A DNA stretch of 64,000 bases from Chamaea fasciata (lineage: Eukaryota; Chordata; Aves; Passeriformes; Sylviidae), in NCBI GenBank assembly GCA_029207755.1, contig JARCOQ010000006.1:30152522-30216521 (forward strand). The letters are read 5' to 3'. Both the position numbers and the translations under genes were made by a program. The stretch's first letter is position 1. Each line of letters opens with the position of its first letter. Under the pieces are notes generated by a model. The model was given only the letters and a program-made list of their open reading frames with translations, searched no databases and was not told the DNA's origin. Positions 1-12,318 of the stretch are shown one piece after another.

Positions 1-214
1 AGCATCTCCTAAGTAGTAGAGAGAACCTTTTCAATGAACTTGGTCATACTTTCACTTTTATATTAAACCAGCTTTTGCTGGTACCTTTGAGGTGATTTTT
101 TATGTGACCTTAAAACACTCATTTGCAACACCACAGAGGATGGAATATATGAGAATATTCTTCAAATATAATGGAATACATATAACCAAAGGTTGTGCGT
201 AGCAGGATTTCTTA

Positions 215-237
215 GAGCGAGCGAGAGAGAGAGAGGG
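215..237. repeat. (GA)n microsatellite
   Basis: A short purine run beginning with two GCGA units and continuing as uninterrupted GA dinucleotides. It is a simple sequence repeat. Confidence 0.85.
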
Positions 238-2208
238 CATGATTTATATTTAGAGTGAGATTTGAGCTACCCCAGACTGGGCCCCAGATTCTGACCTCTG
301 AAGCCTGTGGTGCAGTTAGAAAATTATTTTAAGGTGTTAACATGGGACAATGGGTTTTTAGGCATTAATAGGTACAGTTTGTAGAGTGAACATTTTAGCC
401 ACCTTAAGAATAAGATAAACAATGTTTGTTTGCATTTTTCTTTATGCTGTATACCAATGAGAAAATACTTGTAACTGTGAAGTATTTCTAAGTGTATATA
501 AGCTGCCATTTTAGATAGAATAAATGAAGAACGTATGAGAACCACATTGGTTGTTGATCTGCATTTGCTCTAGTCCAGTTTCCCATATATTTTAAAGGTT
601 TCCCTGCTTCAGCTGTGGCTTGTCTGCATATAAAAAAACATGTACCATACTCCTATGGGAAAATGTAAGGAACAAGTAAGTACCATTATGTGACAAAAAA
701 ATTTGTATGCTTTAGCCAAAGACATATGGGAAAAATTGCATATTTCCTAATGACCAACTTGAGGCTGATTATGTGTTTACATGAAAATGTTTCATTGATA
801 TTTGATTCTGGGATGCTGATGCAAAATTTAAAATGAAAATGGCTCTATTTGGTATTTATTATTGTATTTATTACTAAACGAGGTATTTATTACTGTAGTT
901 CCTCTGTTCTGTTGTTAATGTGAATCACATATACTTCTTGCAAGCTGTACATTTGTTGTACTTGCTCTTGGCTTTGCTCTGGGGCATGAGGCATGGAATG
1001 GTGAAGTAGTGGGCCATAACAGTGACTAATAGCAGGATACATCCTCTGATCTTGAATAAAGGACAGTTAGCCTGTTCTGTTGTAGTTAAACACATTCCCC
1101 CAAAGCAAAGGAGGTTTTTGCTGAGTTGATCAATATCATGCATCAACTATTACAACAAAACTGGTCAGATATAGTTACCAGTACTAAAAAATACTGTTGT
1201 TCAAAAAATAAAAATCAAGACAGAATATGTTTTTTCTCACCTATTGTGCACAGCTATAATAGCAGTTTAAACAAAAGCTTATGAATGGTCTGCTATTTAT
1301 AGAAGTTCAACACATTTCTGTGCTGAAAAAGGGAAAAAAAGCTGCAGTAATTTTGACAGACGTTTGCCTTTCCTCTACATAAAGTTATTTGAATTACTGA
1401 CTTCTGTTATGGACCATGGAATCTCTCCATCTTCCTATTCTTTGATTCACAGCTTTCTTCTGTCAGCATTTAGCTGACACCATTTAGATATGTTGTATAA
1501 GGATTATCTTTCCATTCCAGTATACTTCAAGAAAAGAAAGAAAAATGAAGTGTTGAGTGGAGGGCTTTGAATTGAAAAATGTTTCTTTTTGGACAAAGAC
1601 TAAAGGCACTGTATATCTGCCTATCCTATCTACATATCTATTTATAAACAAAATTTATACATGCCTTTTGTGTTTATATACATATGTGTTAGTGTGCATA
1701 TATATACACCTCAGACTCCACTCACTTGAAATGCACTTAGACCCATGGTAATTTAAAAGACTGTTCTTTGCTCTAAAATAGAAATTATTCTTCACTTCAT
1801 TGGTGAAAGATGATCTGTGTACAGAACTTTTCCCCACAGATATCTATAGATAGAGACTCTAGCGACCTTCAGTTGCTTGGATTTTGCCTACTGGTCCCCA
1901 TCTCATCATCTTTTCAACTCAACTCAACTCTCTTTATCTCCTTGGCCTGACTTCACAGCCTTTATGTGTGAGGCAGTATGTATTTAATTTTTCTGCCAGA
2001 GAGCATCATCATTCTCCTATTCTTAGACTGGGTCTTCCCACAAATGCCCATGAGAGGTCCAATGGAGCTCAACATCTGAGATTGTGCACTTTAGAAACCT
2101 TTGGCAATGATCAAAAAATCATTATTTTAAATTCTTAAAATTAAAAAATATTTTTTTTAAACAATGTGAACACAATGCTTGATAAAGTAATGTTCCATGC
2201 TCTGTTTG

Positions 2209-2231
2209 TATGTGTGTGTGTGTCTCTCTCT
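2209..2231. repeat. (TG)n/(TC)n compound microsatellite
   Basis: A TG dinucleotide run passes directly into a TC run, forming a short compound microsatellite. Confidence 0.8.
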
Positions 2232-2659
2232 TTGCACATGAGCAAGGAGAGAGATTGAGGCAATGCATAAGTCAATCACCCAGTGTCCAAGTATGTCATA
2301 GTTCCTGTAAGCAGATACTGGAGAACATATGACATAACAGAAGCCTGGTAGACCATCCTCCTTGAGTTGTAATTTGTATAATTATATGTAATAGACCATG
2401 AAAACCTTTATTCTGTGAATGTCTCCAAACATTTTCTGAATCTACTTATGGTTCAGGCCTCCATAATTTCCTATAGAGATCAAAGAGTCCAGTAATACCT
2501 TATTTGCTACGTGAAAGGTACCTCCTGTTTTTTTAAACTAGCGCCAAAAATTTCTTTAACTAAAAATTGCTTCCTCTGGTATGAAAAATTATGAATAATT
2601 ATTCCCCTTAAGCTTTTCATTTGGTTCTTAATTTAGTTGATTTTTGTCCATTGCCATAT

Positions 2660-3410
2660 TTCGAGATTAAAAAGTACAGTGGATTTAAAAGAGTGACAGC
2701 GCTTCTCCTTGCTTTTTGCTTTTTAACTTTTACCAGCATCCATTTCCTCTTCACCATCATGTCAAATTAGGCAGATGCTTTCAATGAACCATTCAAGATC
2801 TCTGGCTTGAATCCAGAGTCCTCTCTTCATTCTATCCTCACCAATTACTTTTTTTGACTGTAATTGGTTCTGTACCCTTAGCTTCTTCACCACTGATTTC
2901 CCTTTGTGCTTCCTGCAGTACCTACAAATACTCTTACTGGTATTAAAAATTTCTGTTTCCTCAAAGCTCTCCAGCCTCGTCTGAATTCTCACCCTCAATC
3001 TGATGCCCTTAGTTGATCATAGCCTCCTACTGGCAAACTATTTTCATGAATTAATGCTGTCCTACTTCTTCAGTTCATGTTTCCTTACCATCTTACTCAC
3101 TTACTGTCTTGGCATCTTGTGAATTTCTGTCTCTGCCTTCAAACCCATCCTAATCCTATCAATGAGCACTAAATTCTAAGACTGTGCTTTACCTACCACA
3201 AAGTCCTGGTTGCCTTGTATAGAAGAGGCTCTTACATTAAGAATATTAACTCCATGGGTTCTAACCATAAAATTTCCCCTGAATCATCTCCTGTATTTGG
3301 CCTTGCCCTTTTTCACTTCAAAGCACTTGATAGGCATGTGCTTGGCCTAATCCACAGTCTCAATGAAAACTACCTACCACATGACCTCTTCACATTTCTG
3401 TGAAACTGTT
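2660..3410. other. Pyrimidine-rich, strand-asymmetric segment
   Basis: The plus strand is visibly enriched in C and T over about 750 bp, with many CTTC, CCTC and TTCC words and few G runs. No family or gene is recognised. It may be a decayed element or reflect transcription-linked strand asymmetry. It resembles, in composition only, the stretch at 16.6-18.0 kb. Confidence 0.35.
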
Positions 3411-6400
3411 TGAGAAAACTCAGGGCTATGCTACAAACACAGTACTATTAAAGATCTGTAATGCATGAGTTGTATTGGAAATTTAACTTAAGTACTTGTT
3501 CTTTATTTGCAAAAGTGCACATTTTTCTTAGGCTAATATCTTAAATGTTGATATTTACTTCTAGATTGCTTTTGTGGTGAATCTAACAGATACTTTAGGC
3601 AGTCAAGTTGAACATGAAAGCAGCACAAAATTCATCTGTGTATCATGAGGTCATGTTTGTCAGCATGCTATGGGTAAAACAATGTTTTTCAATAGAACTG
3701 TAGATGCATAGAAAAATGTGTGTGAGGTCTTTTAATAATAAAAATATCATCTTAGTGTGCAGAATTTAGTATGCAGTTCATAAGTAAACACAAACTTATT
3801 TTTCCCCTTGAAATATAAAATAGCATTAAAAAACTTAAATAGCTTCCTTGGGTAACTTGAAATTTAAATGGAACTTTTATCAAAGGGCTGACAAAATATA
3901 TTTAAAAATACCTTCTCAGAGTCCTCAGGAAATTGATTTTTCTTATGGCTCTGATTAAATATTTCATGGCAGTACATGCGTATTTATTTGTACTTGCCAT
4001 GTCAAGATAAAAAAAAAAAAGATTATCCAATAAACAAGCTCCTTCTATTATAGTAAATACTCTTCTTTTGAATATGGTCCTTGTCAAAACCAGAAGACCT
4101 GACCCAGGCAGACTGCTGAGTCTGCAGGGTGAATGTTGTCTCATGCTGAAAATGAACATTCAGGGGCATTTCTCACTGACAGCTTTGGGAGCTGGTTTAT
4201 TAATTTAACACTTGAAGAAACACATCGAAGACCACAGGCAATTTGTTGTACTGAAAGTAAGAGGAAGCATGTCTAACTTCAGAGTTTCATATTGATAGAG
4301 AATCAGCAGTCGATAACACAAGCTGTTGTCTTTCCTATTTTTAAAATTAATGAATTTTAAAATTAATAAAATTAATTATTTTTAAAATTAAAATTACTAG
4401 ATTTCCTGCAATTAAACATCAATGAACAAATCTTGACAAAGGCCTAGGTCCATTCTATCAGGCAATGTGTAGCTATCACAGTCAGTATCCCTTTTTTCAC
4501 ATCTTTTCTCTTCAAATTTTATTATTATTTGTCTTATTATTGTCTTATTGCTTCTTAACACTCTTAAATCTGGGTGTTTTTTTCCCATATGTTTGAGTCA
4601 TAGCCTAATAAAAGTATTTTATTGTAAAAGAAAACTAGAAATCAAATCTTCATTTGTCTGGTGGAAAAAGTAGTCTCTGCAAATTCCAATAAAATTATCT
4701 CAAAAAGTCGAGATTTCTTCAATTTTCTAAAATGTGTAAATCTTATATGTTATATTATTCCTGGTTGTTAGTCTTTTTGCTGTGATTTTGATTCTAAATA
4801 TATTGGCCTCTTTGCTGGACAGCCATATGCTGAAAGACAAACCACCTCAAAGATCTTTAAAACATTGTCTGATGCTATTAACCTGCAAATAATTGTATGC
4901 CTTTTTATAACCCCACATGAAATCACTTCTTATAACTGCTTCTGTTGGGACCAGCTCTGGCTGTATGTTAGGGTAGATGGGATTACCAGTTCCAGCTTCC
5001 CTCTGTAAATTTCCTAAATCCTCAATTACTTACTAAGAGAAAACAATTAATCACCCTTTCCAATTTTGACAGGAAACAATTTTTGTTGACAAATCATAAA
5101 TGTTTCAATAAAAAAATAAACCATAATAAAATAAAACAACAAAAAATTGCATATTTTTTGGCTCTTGCAGCCTCCTGGAAGTTTAAAGGCATTCTCTGCC
5201 TGCTTTTGCCTAGATGAGCAAAGGGTTTTTCCAAGTGTTTGCGATTTGGAAAAATGAAAAAAGAAGTATAGGAATTGGTGGAAGAAAGAGAAACTTTGCC
5301 TTCCAAACTCATAAACAGTTTTGATTTACAGGAAATGAATTTGCTCTTCATCCAGTGAAATGCACATGCATTTCTACATTACTATCCACACATTATGTTT
5401 TCTCTTCTAACTTCAATTTTTAAGCCCTTACTTAGTTTTAATAAAATTTTTCCCTTTTTTTTTTTCATTTCACAGATGAAAATTAAGCTTGGCTAAGCAT
5501 TTGCAGCTGGAAATTAAAGAAAACAAACATTATGAAATGGACTATTAAACCTAAATAAAATGATAATAATAAACGTATGCACAGTTCTATTAAATTATAC
5601 TTTAAAAAAAATATTGTTTTCTTGTGCTTTATGCTTATGTTCACCGAAGTAAAGCAATAGATCAGTGGACATAAAAAGGTGATCAAGCCTTGAAAAATCA
5701 AAGTGAGGCAGAAAAAAGAGATAATATTAAGTTGTTTTACTGGAGTTAATAAACCCTACATTCTGAGAAAAATATCCTCAAGCCGTTTGTTTAAACAAGC
5801 ATTAAGTTTAGCAGTACTATACCATAACATGATACTCCAAATTAAACTTTTGCATCTCAAGTGACCTTTATTGGAGTTTTATAGTTCATAAATTCTTCAC
5901 AATGGTGCTCTGTGGAGTAGTTTTAATAAATCTTGATTGTGTTGTAAATGTTACAGCGCGTACTTAAAATGGCATCTCCAGTCCTAACAAACACGAGTGT
6001 GGAATGATTCCCCTATTCCACATGGACAATTTTGGTTCAGTATTCGTGAATTTTTGGAAAACATTCCAGTAATGAGGGGGAAAATACCAAAAGTAACCCA
6101 ATTGTACTGGAGAAGAAAAACATCACTGATAAATGTATTTATCAAAGTATATGGAAAGCATACTGATTTCTCATATAACAGTAGGAAAACCTTCTGCCTT
6201 TTACAGAGCTCCTAAAGTACTCCAGGATATCTGGATAGAGACAGGATTATGTTTTCCATTTTCTCGTTTAAGACTTGATTTCCTGGCAAAGTATCAGATA
6301 CATGAAACTGTAAACTGTGTGGTTGGTTTCACTTGCCCTAGTACACTGGGAAAAGTGCACCTTGATAAAGTGACTGCTTAATCTCATTTATCTGTTGACA

Positions 6401-9400
6401 TGAATTTTTTTTTTTCTTGGAAAGTGTAGTTAAATAATGTACTGAAACCACCCTGGTAACGTGTTAAACCACCTACTTTGCTATTCAATTTTTTTTCCTA
6501 CTGAATATGCTCCACCCTTTTATCCAGCTATTTATTTGCTTATTGGCTTCTTAACATCTTTTCATATACTGTATATATTATATCACATATGATAAAAAAA
6601 TATGTAAGAGTTTATTTATAAATGTATTTTCTCATTCTTATTAATTCAGTTTCTTGCATACATCTGAGAGCCTTTTCCAGTGTTCATAATTTTCACAATT
6701 TTTATTTCTTGATCTCAGCTCAAATTGTTATCCTCTCTGTATTTTTGTCTTTTTTCTCTTTTCCCCAGATACAAGAACATGAAAAAAATTGTCCTTTTCC
6801 CCTCAAATAGTCTGTTAAAGGTGTTTCTACTCAGATAAATTTAAGTGTTTGAAAGGAAAAGTTTTCAAACTTTGCTTTTTCTGTAGATGTTGCTATTGAA
6901 AATAAGCCAAGTTTGAAAAAAGAACTCCACATTTCCATGAAAGTTAAATTATGGATTTTGAAGTCAGAACTCTAAGCTTTTACTTCTTTTAAGGATCCTA
7001 TTCATAAAAAATGCACAAGTTAATGATGAATAAGTTAAAAGATAAGTACTGCCATGACTGTTCTGGTCCTTCCCTAAAATAAGCAAAATCTACAAGATCT
7101 GTAAAGCTCCGTTTGTTGCTTGAGGGATGAATAGTGTGACTTTGAGAAAGTGTCATTACTGATCAATTAATTTGCTCATATTGAACAATGTATATGGTGC
7201 TTTGCAATTAAATAAAGATAATATATTGGATAAAGAGATACAATCAAACTCAAATCATAAATGTTAAGTTCTGGTATAAATTATTATTACAGAAAATCTA
7301 TAAAAGAAAGATTTTTATAAGTGGTCCTGTAAGAAAATATATAATGCAATATTAATGAATCTGGGTTACAGACCCATTATTAGAACTAGAAATGGGTTTT
7401 TTTAGCAGTAATTAAGTGTTGATCCTCAAAGACCATTTAATAATAAATGACAGATTCAAAATATGGTCTGTTTTTCCTGAGGATAAAAATATGCAGATCA
7501 AGGTATCTGAGCAATTTAGGGAAAACAGAGGTTAATATTCTCTATTATTGCCAGAACCTGTGATGAGTACTTAAAGCAAACAATCAACTTGCAATATAGA
7601 GTATCTATAAATTACACCATGGTATTAGGAGTGGGAGTTGTTTTACTACATTGTTTTGATGATATTGCCTATGATTGCAGAATGTGATTTTTTTTTCCAT
7701 CTGTGTCAACACTTTACATTTACTCTGTAAACAGCTAAATGCATCTGAAAGTATTGTGAACGCAGACAGCAGAACGTGATGTTTAATGAAGGTGAGAATC
7801 AAACTATCCTTATTTTGTTTTATAGATGCATTTATAGTTTTTTTGAGTCTTGTAGGGGGAGTTTTTTGATATTTGAAAGTTATTGGTGTTGCACTTTTGA
7901 TTTTAGGTTATGTTGAGTAAAATTTTTAAGTGTATTTTCCTTAGAATTTAGTATATTATACTTGATGACAATGAATGCTAATCCATTGGTCTCAAGCATT
8001 TGATTTATACTTTCTGAAACAATGATTGTATTGGACTAGGAAGTTAGACGAAACTTTAAAACTCTTTCAGCCTTCTTCGTTTTTATTATTTAGAGGATAT
8101 CTTTGGGGGAAAGCTGAAGTGATATTGGATTCTGAATGTGCAAAGGGCTATAGCAAAAGTACTGGAAATCCCTTCAATCCTGAAACAGAGGAGACAGAAG
8201 TCAGAATGGAGGCATGGAGAAGCATTTTTGTATGGACAATAAGTATCACTAGAATTTTCTTTAATCAGGTCAAAAATTAGTCAACTAGAGGTTAATTATC
8301 ACACCACTACAGTGATCAAGCTGGTTGGCCAAAACCATCCCAGATCCCAGACTCGGAGATGTTTAGCCTTGTGCAGATTTGCATGGTTATGAACCAGTTC
8401 TAAAACAATCTCTGAATTAGGAACACCCATAAAAATGTGTATTTGGAAATGTTGATGTTGCAGCTTTTTTTTTTTTTTTGTGAATATCTTTCACACAGAA
8501 AAGCAAAACTCAAGTTGCACTGAGTAGGGTTTTCTATGAAAAAAACTTGCTGACTGAATGCCACACGCAGACTGGATAACGTCCGGTAAAGTCATCCTCT
8601 TCTCATTTATAACCATCACTTGAAAAACATACATTCCAAAACACATGCAAAGATCTATAGCAAAAATACATCACCTAGAATAATATGTATTAGGCTTAAA
8701 TATAAAATATTCCCAGCTTGACTGACAGTCTATTTTTACTGCCTACTAATGTGGAACTTGAAATGTGTAGAGTGGCATATTTTACCTGCCTAATACTAAA
8801 TAATTATTCTACTTCATATGGAAAAATGTTTTGGAACTGGTTGTTATGAACTTGTCTTCTTGGCAACAGAAATTGGTTTAATCTCCCATCAGTAGAGAAA
8901 TAGCTCAAGGAAGAGTCATCTGAGTGTTCAAATAGAATTGTGTCCAAACAACATGAACATAGCTTTCTGAAAAATAGTGACAATGTCACTAATGAAAGAA
9001 GAAAAAAAAGTCCAGTTCAAGTTTTCTACTTCTTGCTTCTATCTTATAAATAGGATGATGCATCATGTCCTCCCTTAAAGAGACTATAAGTTGTTTGCCT
9101 TTATGATTATTTTGGCACATATTTTGAAATAAAAAATGAGAAAGAAACCAGTGTATTTTAAATAAATGTTTTCTGACTTTTGAATGTCAACAGAATTTGG
9201 ATAGTAAATGTTCCTTCCATGTGAAAAATAATGGAAAACTAGGCCCTAATTCCTACTTTCCTAAGTTAAACAGAGAAATGCCCATCCATGAGCAGCAACA
9301 ACAAAGTCAATTCCCTATGAATAATTTCATTCGTGTATAGATGTTCCCCTAGAGACTGAGGTTACATAACTCTAGGAAATCTGTCCAGGTTTGACACACA

Positions 9401-11300
9401 TTCCAAAACACATGCTATATCCTTCACTTCATCATAAAATTTGCAAAAGTCCACTGGAGCTACACATAAATATTGCATTGCTGTGTTTTAACTGGGTACT
9501 CCATATTAATTGTGACAAGGGGATAATGCAACTTACTCTGCATAAAAACTGCTCCTGACTATATTTCAAGTTTCATTTTTTCTTCTACTCTAAAAGATTT
9601 CCAAAACTAAATTCCTCCAAGCACAATATTTATTCAGAGCTCAGTTTCTGGGAGCCCAGAGTAGGCTTGTGCTTACTTCTTTTGCAATTTTTGAGCACTG
9701 AAAAGCTGGATGTGCTGAAAAGCCTTACATCATGTTAAATGTGATAGTGGTCTTGAAGTATAGAAAAGATTGCTGCAAAGAGGAAAGGGATAAACTGCTT
9801 TCCATATCTGAAATGTGTGTGACAAAAAATAAATTAAAGCAAGGTAGGTTAAGGCTGACATACCTCAGAAGACTTTCTATCTTTAAGGACCATATTGCTT
9901 TGGGAAAGTGTGGAAGCACCAAGACTGGATGTAAGACAGTACCTGTCAGGCATGAACGAGGTACACTTGATTTTGGCTTGAGGAAAGAAATGGAGTAGAT
10001 AATTTCCTAATGTTCCTGCCAGCTGTGTTTTCTATTATTCTCAGTGACTAGACATTAGAAAGAAATCATGCGTGATTTATCTATGTTCCAATGGATACAC
10101 TAGTTTCTTTTCATTTCAGTGATTAATTGTTCTAATTCAAGGCTCCCAAAACTTTATACTAAAGCTGATGAGACTTTTTCACAGACAAGGAGTTGTTAAA
10201 ATCTGACATCCAATTCCACTTTAAAGCAGGTTTCAACCAAATGCTTCTAATAAAACTTTTTAAAGTTTCTCACACAAATTAATTAAAAAATAAAATCTGA
10301 TTATTTTATAGGGGCAATAAATTCCTCATTTACATGTCAAATTCCATTTTATATTTCTCTTCAGATTTGAAAAAAAAAGTTTATTTATGAATGTTTCACT
10401 GTAGACAACAGCATCTCAAGAGATTTATACTGACATGTACAAGTATAGTAAAATACTGTACCTCATTTATGACTGATTAGACAAGCTTGTTGACTCAAGA
10501 TAGGGCAAGGCTATTTTTCTAAATAAGATTTAATAACAGTGTAATCCTTTTGTACTGTTTTAGGTTTTTTTTTAAGCTTTTGAATATTTTTTTTCTGATA
10601 CAACAAAACTCATTTTTTCATTTATTCATTTGTAGAACTTGCACAACATCATAGTTTCCATGAAAATAGCATACATTTACCTGGATAATTAATTTGCAAG
10701 AGGGAGGATCTGGTCCAATAAGCAAATTAAACAAAGAGGTAAACCTAAGTAATTCTAGAAGGGATGGAAGGAGGGAAATGAATGCTAATTCAAATTTGCA
10801 AGGCAAATCCACGGCAGATGACAACTGAAGGTTACAGTAACCTTGAAGAAAATTACTCATACAAACATGTATTATAAGGATATTTTTCTTGGATTGTTTC
10901 CCTGTCAAATAGGGGGAATGTTGCACTTTTCTGAAAAGTGTTTCTGTGGACAATAAAAGGTAAGCCTACACATAGCTTCTGGTAGGTCCCCTCTGTAGTG
11001 TTGGGGTACCAACACAAATTTGTTTTTCTTTAAAATTCTCATCTTCTCTTCTTTTTATCTTCTAGACCTGAACATCCAGTACAGAATGAGTCTTATTAGT
11101 GTTAATTTATTTCTAAGTCATGGAATTAAGAGCTACATTGATGTTAAATGTAATTGCGGCACTTCCTGGAAGAAAGTGTAGCTCTGAAGAACCTTGCATT
11201 TTCCAACAAGGAAAACTGGACACTGCAGTTGATTAGAGAGATGTGAAGATTATACCATTTCTGTTGCTCATTCTTATATCAGGAATAATATATTAATGGC

Positions 11301-12318
11301 TGTGATGTGCAGAGTCACAGCTGCAGGAAATACTAATATAGATTTTACTTGGCAAGCTGGATCTTTGCATTGGGTTTGTGTGGCAAGGTTTTGGTAGTGG
11401 GGGGCTACAGGGGTGGCCCCTCTGAGAAGCTGCCAGAAGCTTGTCTGACAGAGCCATTCCCTGGTGGCTCCAGGATGGGCCCACTGCTGGCCAAGCCTGG
11501 GCCCACCAGCTATGGTAGGCAATATGTGAGGGCAATAGCCCTGCAGACACCAAGGCCAGTGCAAAAGGAAGGGAAGAGGTGCTGCAAGCACGAGAGCAGA
11601 GATTCCTCTGCAGCCCATGGTTAACACCATGGAGAGGCAGCTGTGCCCCTGACGCCCAGAGAGGTCCATTGGGAAGCACCTGGAGCCCCTGAAGGGCCCC
11701 ATGCTGGAGCAGGTGTCCCTTTGGGAAGCCCACTCTGCAGCGTGCTCCTGCAGGACTCATGGAGCCATGGAGAGAGTGTTCCACACTGGAGCAGGTTTGC
11801 TGCAGGACTTACGATCCAAAAGGGGACCAACACTGGAGCAGCCTGTGCCTGAAGGACTGAAGTCAGTGGAGAGGACCCACACTGGAGAAGCTGGTGAGGA
11901 CTGAGCTTCCCCCATGCTGGAGAAGGGGAAGAGTGTGAGGGGTCCTTCCCCTGAGGGGGAAGAAATGGCAGATACAATATGCGATGAACATAGCTTTCAT
12001 TCCCCATGTTCCCACACCACGTGGAGAGAGGTACAGAATTCTGGACTGACACTTAGCTTAAGAAGGAAGGAGTAGGGGAAAGATATTTTAAGATTTGGGT
12101 TTATTTCTTATGTTACTCTGATTTGATTGTTAATAAATTAAATTTCCCCAGACTAGGTCTGTTTCACACATCATTGTAACTGGTGAGTGATCCCTTCCTG
12201 CCCTAATCTTGTCCCAGGAGCCTTTTGTTCTATTTTCTCTCCCCTGCCCAGCTGAGGAGGGAAGTGATAGAGCAGCTTTGGTAGATATGTGTCATCCAGC
12301 CAAGGTCAACCCACCACT
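11301..12318 (+). mobile_element. ERVL-type endogenous retrovirus LTR (probable solo LTR)
   Basis: A GC-rich block about 1 kb long stands out sharply from AT-rich flanks. Its 3' part carries an AATAAA poly(A) signal (12132-12137) followed by TTTCCCC, GTGAGTGATC, CCCAGCTGAGGAGG, GATAGAGCAGCTTTGG and a terminal GGTCAACCCACCAC. I recognise this order from a large LTR family spread through neoavian genomes, usually classed with ERVL. The middle holds degenerate repeats built on a CACTGGAGCAGG-like core (about 11700-11900), also typical of it. The start near 11301 (TGTGATGTGC) is inferred. I could not find a matching target-site duplication, and the last base departs from the expected CA end. No gag, pol or env frame is present. 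Overlapping minus-strand open frames up to 163 codons are composition shadows. The family name should be confirmed with a repeat library. Confidence 0.8.
12132..12137 (+). promoter_or_regulatory. AATAAA polyadenylation signal of the ERVL-type LTR
   Basis: A canonical hexamer lies about 180 bp before the inferred LTR end, in the position expected for the R-region poly(A) signal. Confidence 0.6.

Larger units (their letters stand above)
1..11300. other. AT-rich non-coding stretch, no gene seen
   Basis: About 11 kb of AT-rich sequence. Open frames here are all under about 112 codons, have no recognisable family, and are low-complexity or hydrophobic in the way AT-rich non-coding DNA produces. 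I see no RNA gene and no mobile-element end. Local features are two short microsatellites (215-237 and 2209-2231) and a pyrimidine-rich segment at about 2660-3410. The longest frame, at 10618-10953 on the minus strand, shows no domain I can recognise. Intergenic and intronic origin cannot be told apart from this sequence alone. Confidence 0.7.

Noticed and set aside
10618..10953. 111-codon minus-strand frame
   Set aside because: Leucine-rich, with no domain recognised, in AT-rich DNA without splice or promoter context. Treated as chance.
11274..12052. Three overlapping minus-strand open frames of 142-163 codons, which look gene-like by length
   Set aside because: They lie antisense across the GC-rich ERVL-type LTR, overlap in different frames and show no domain; they are composition shadows.
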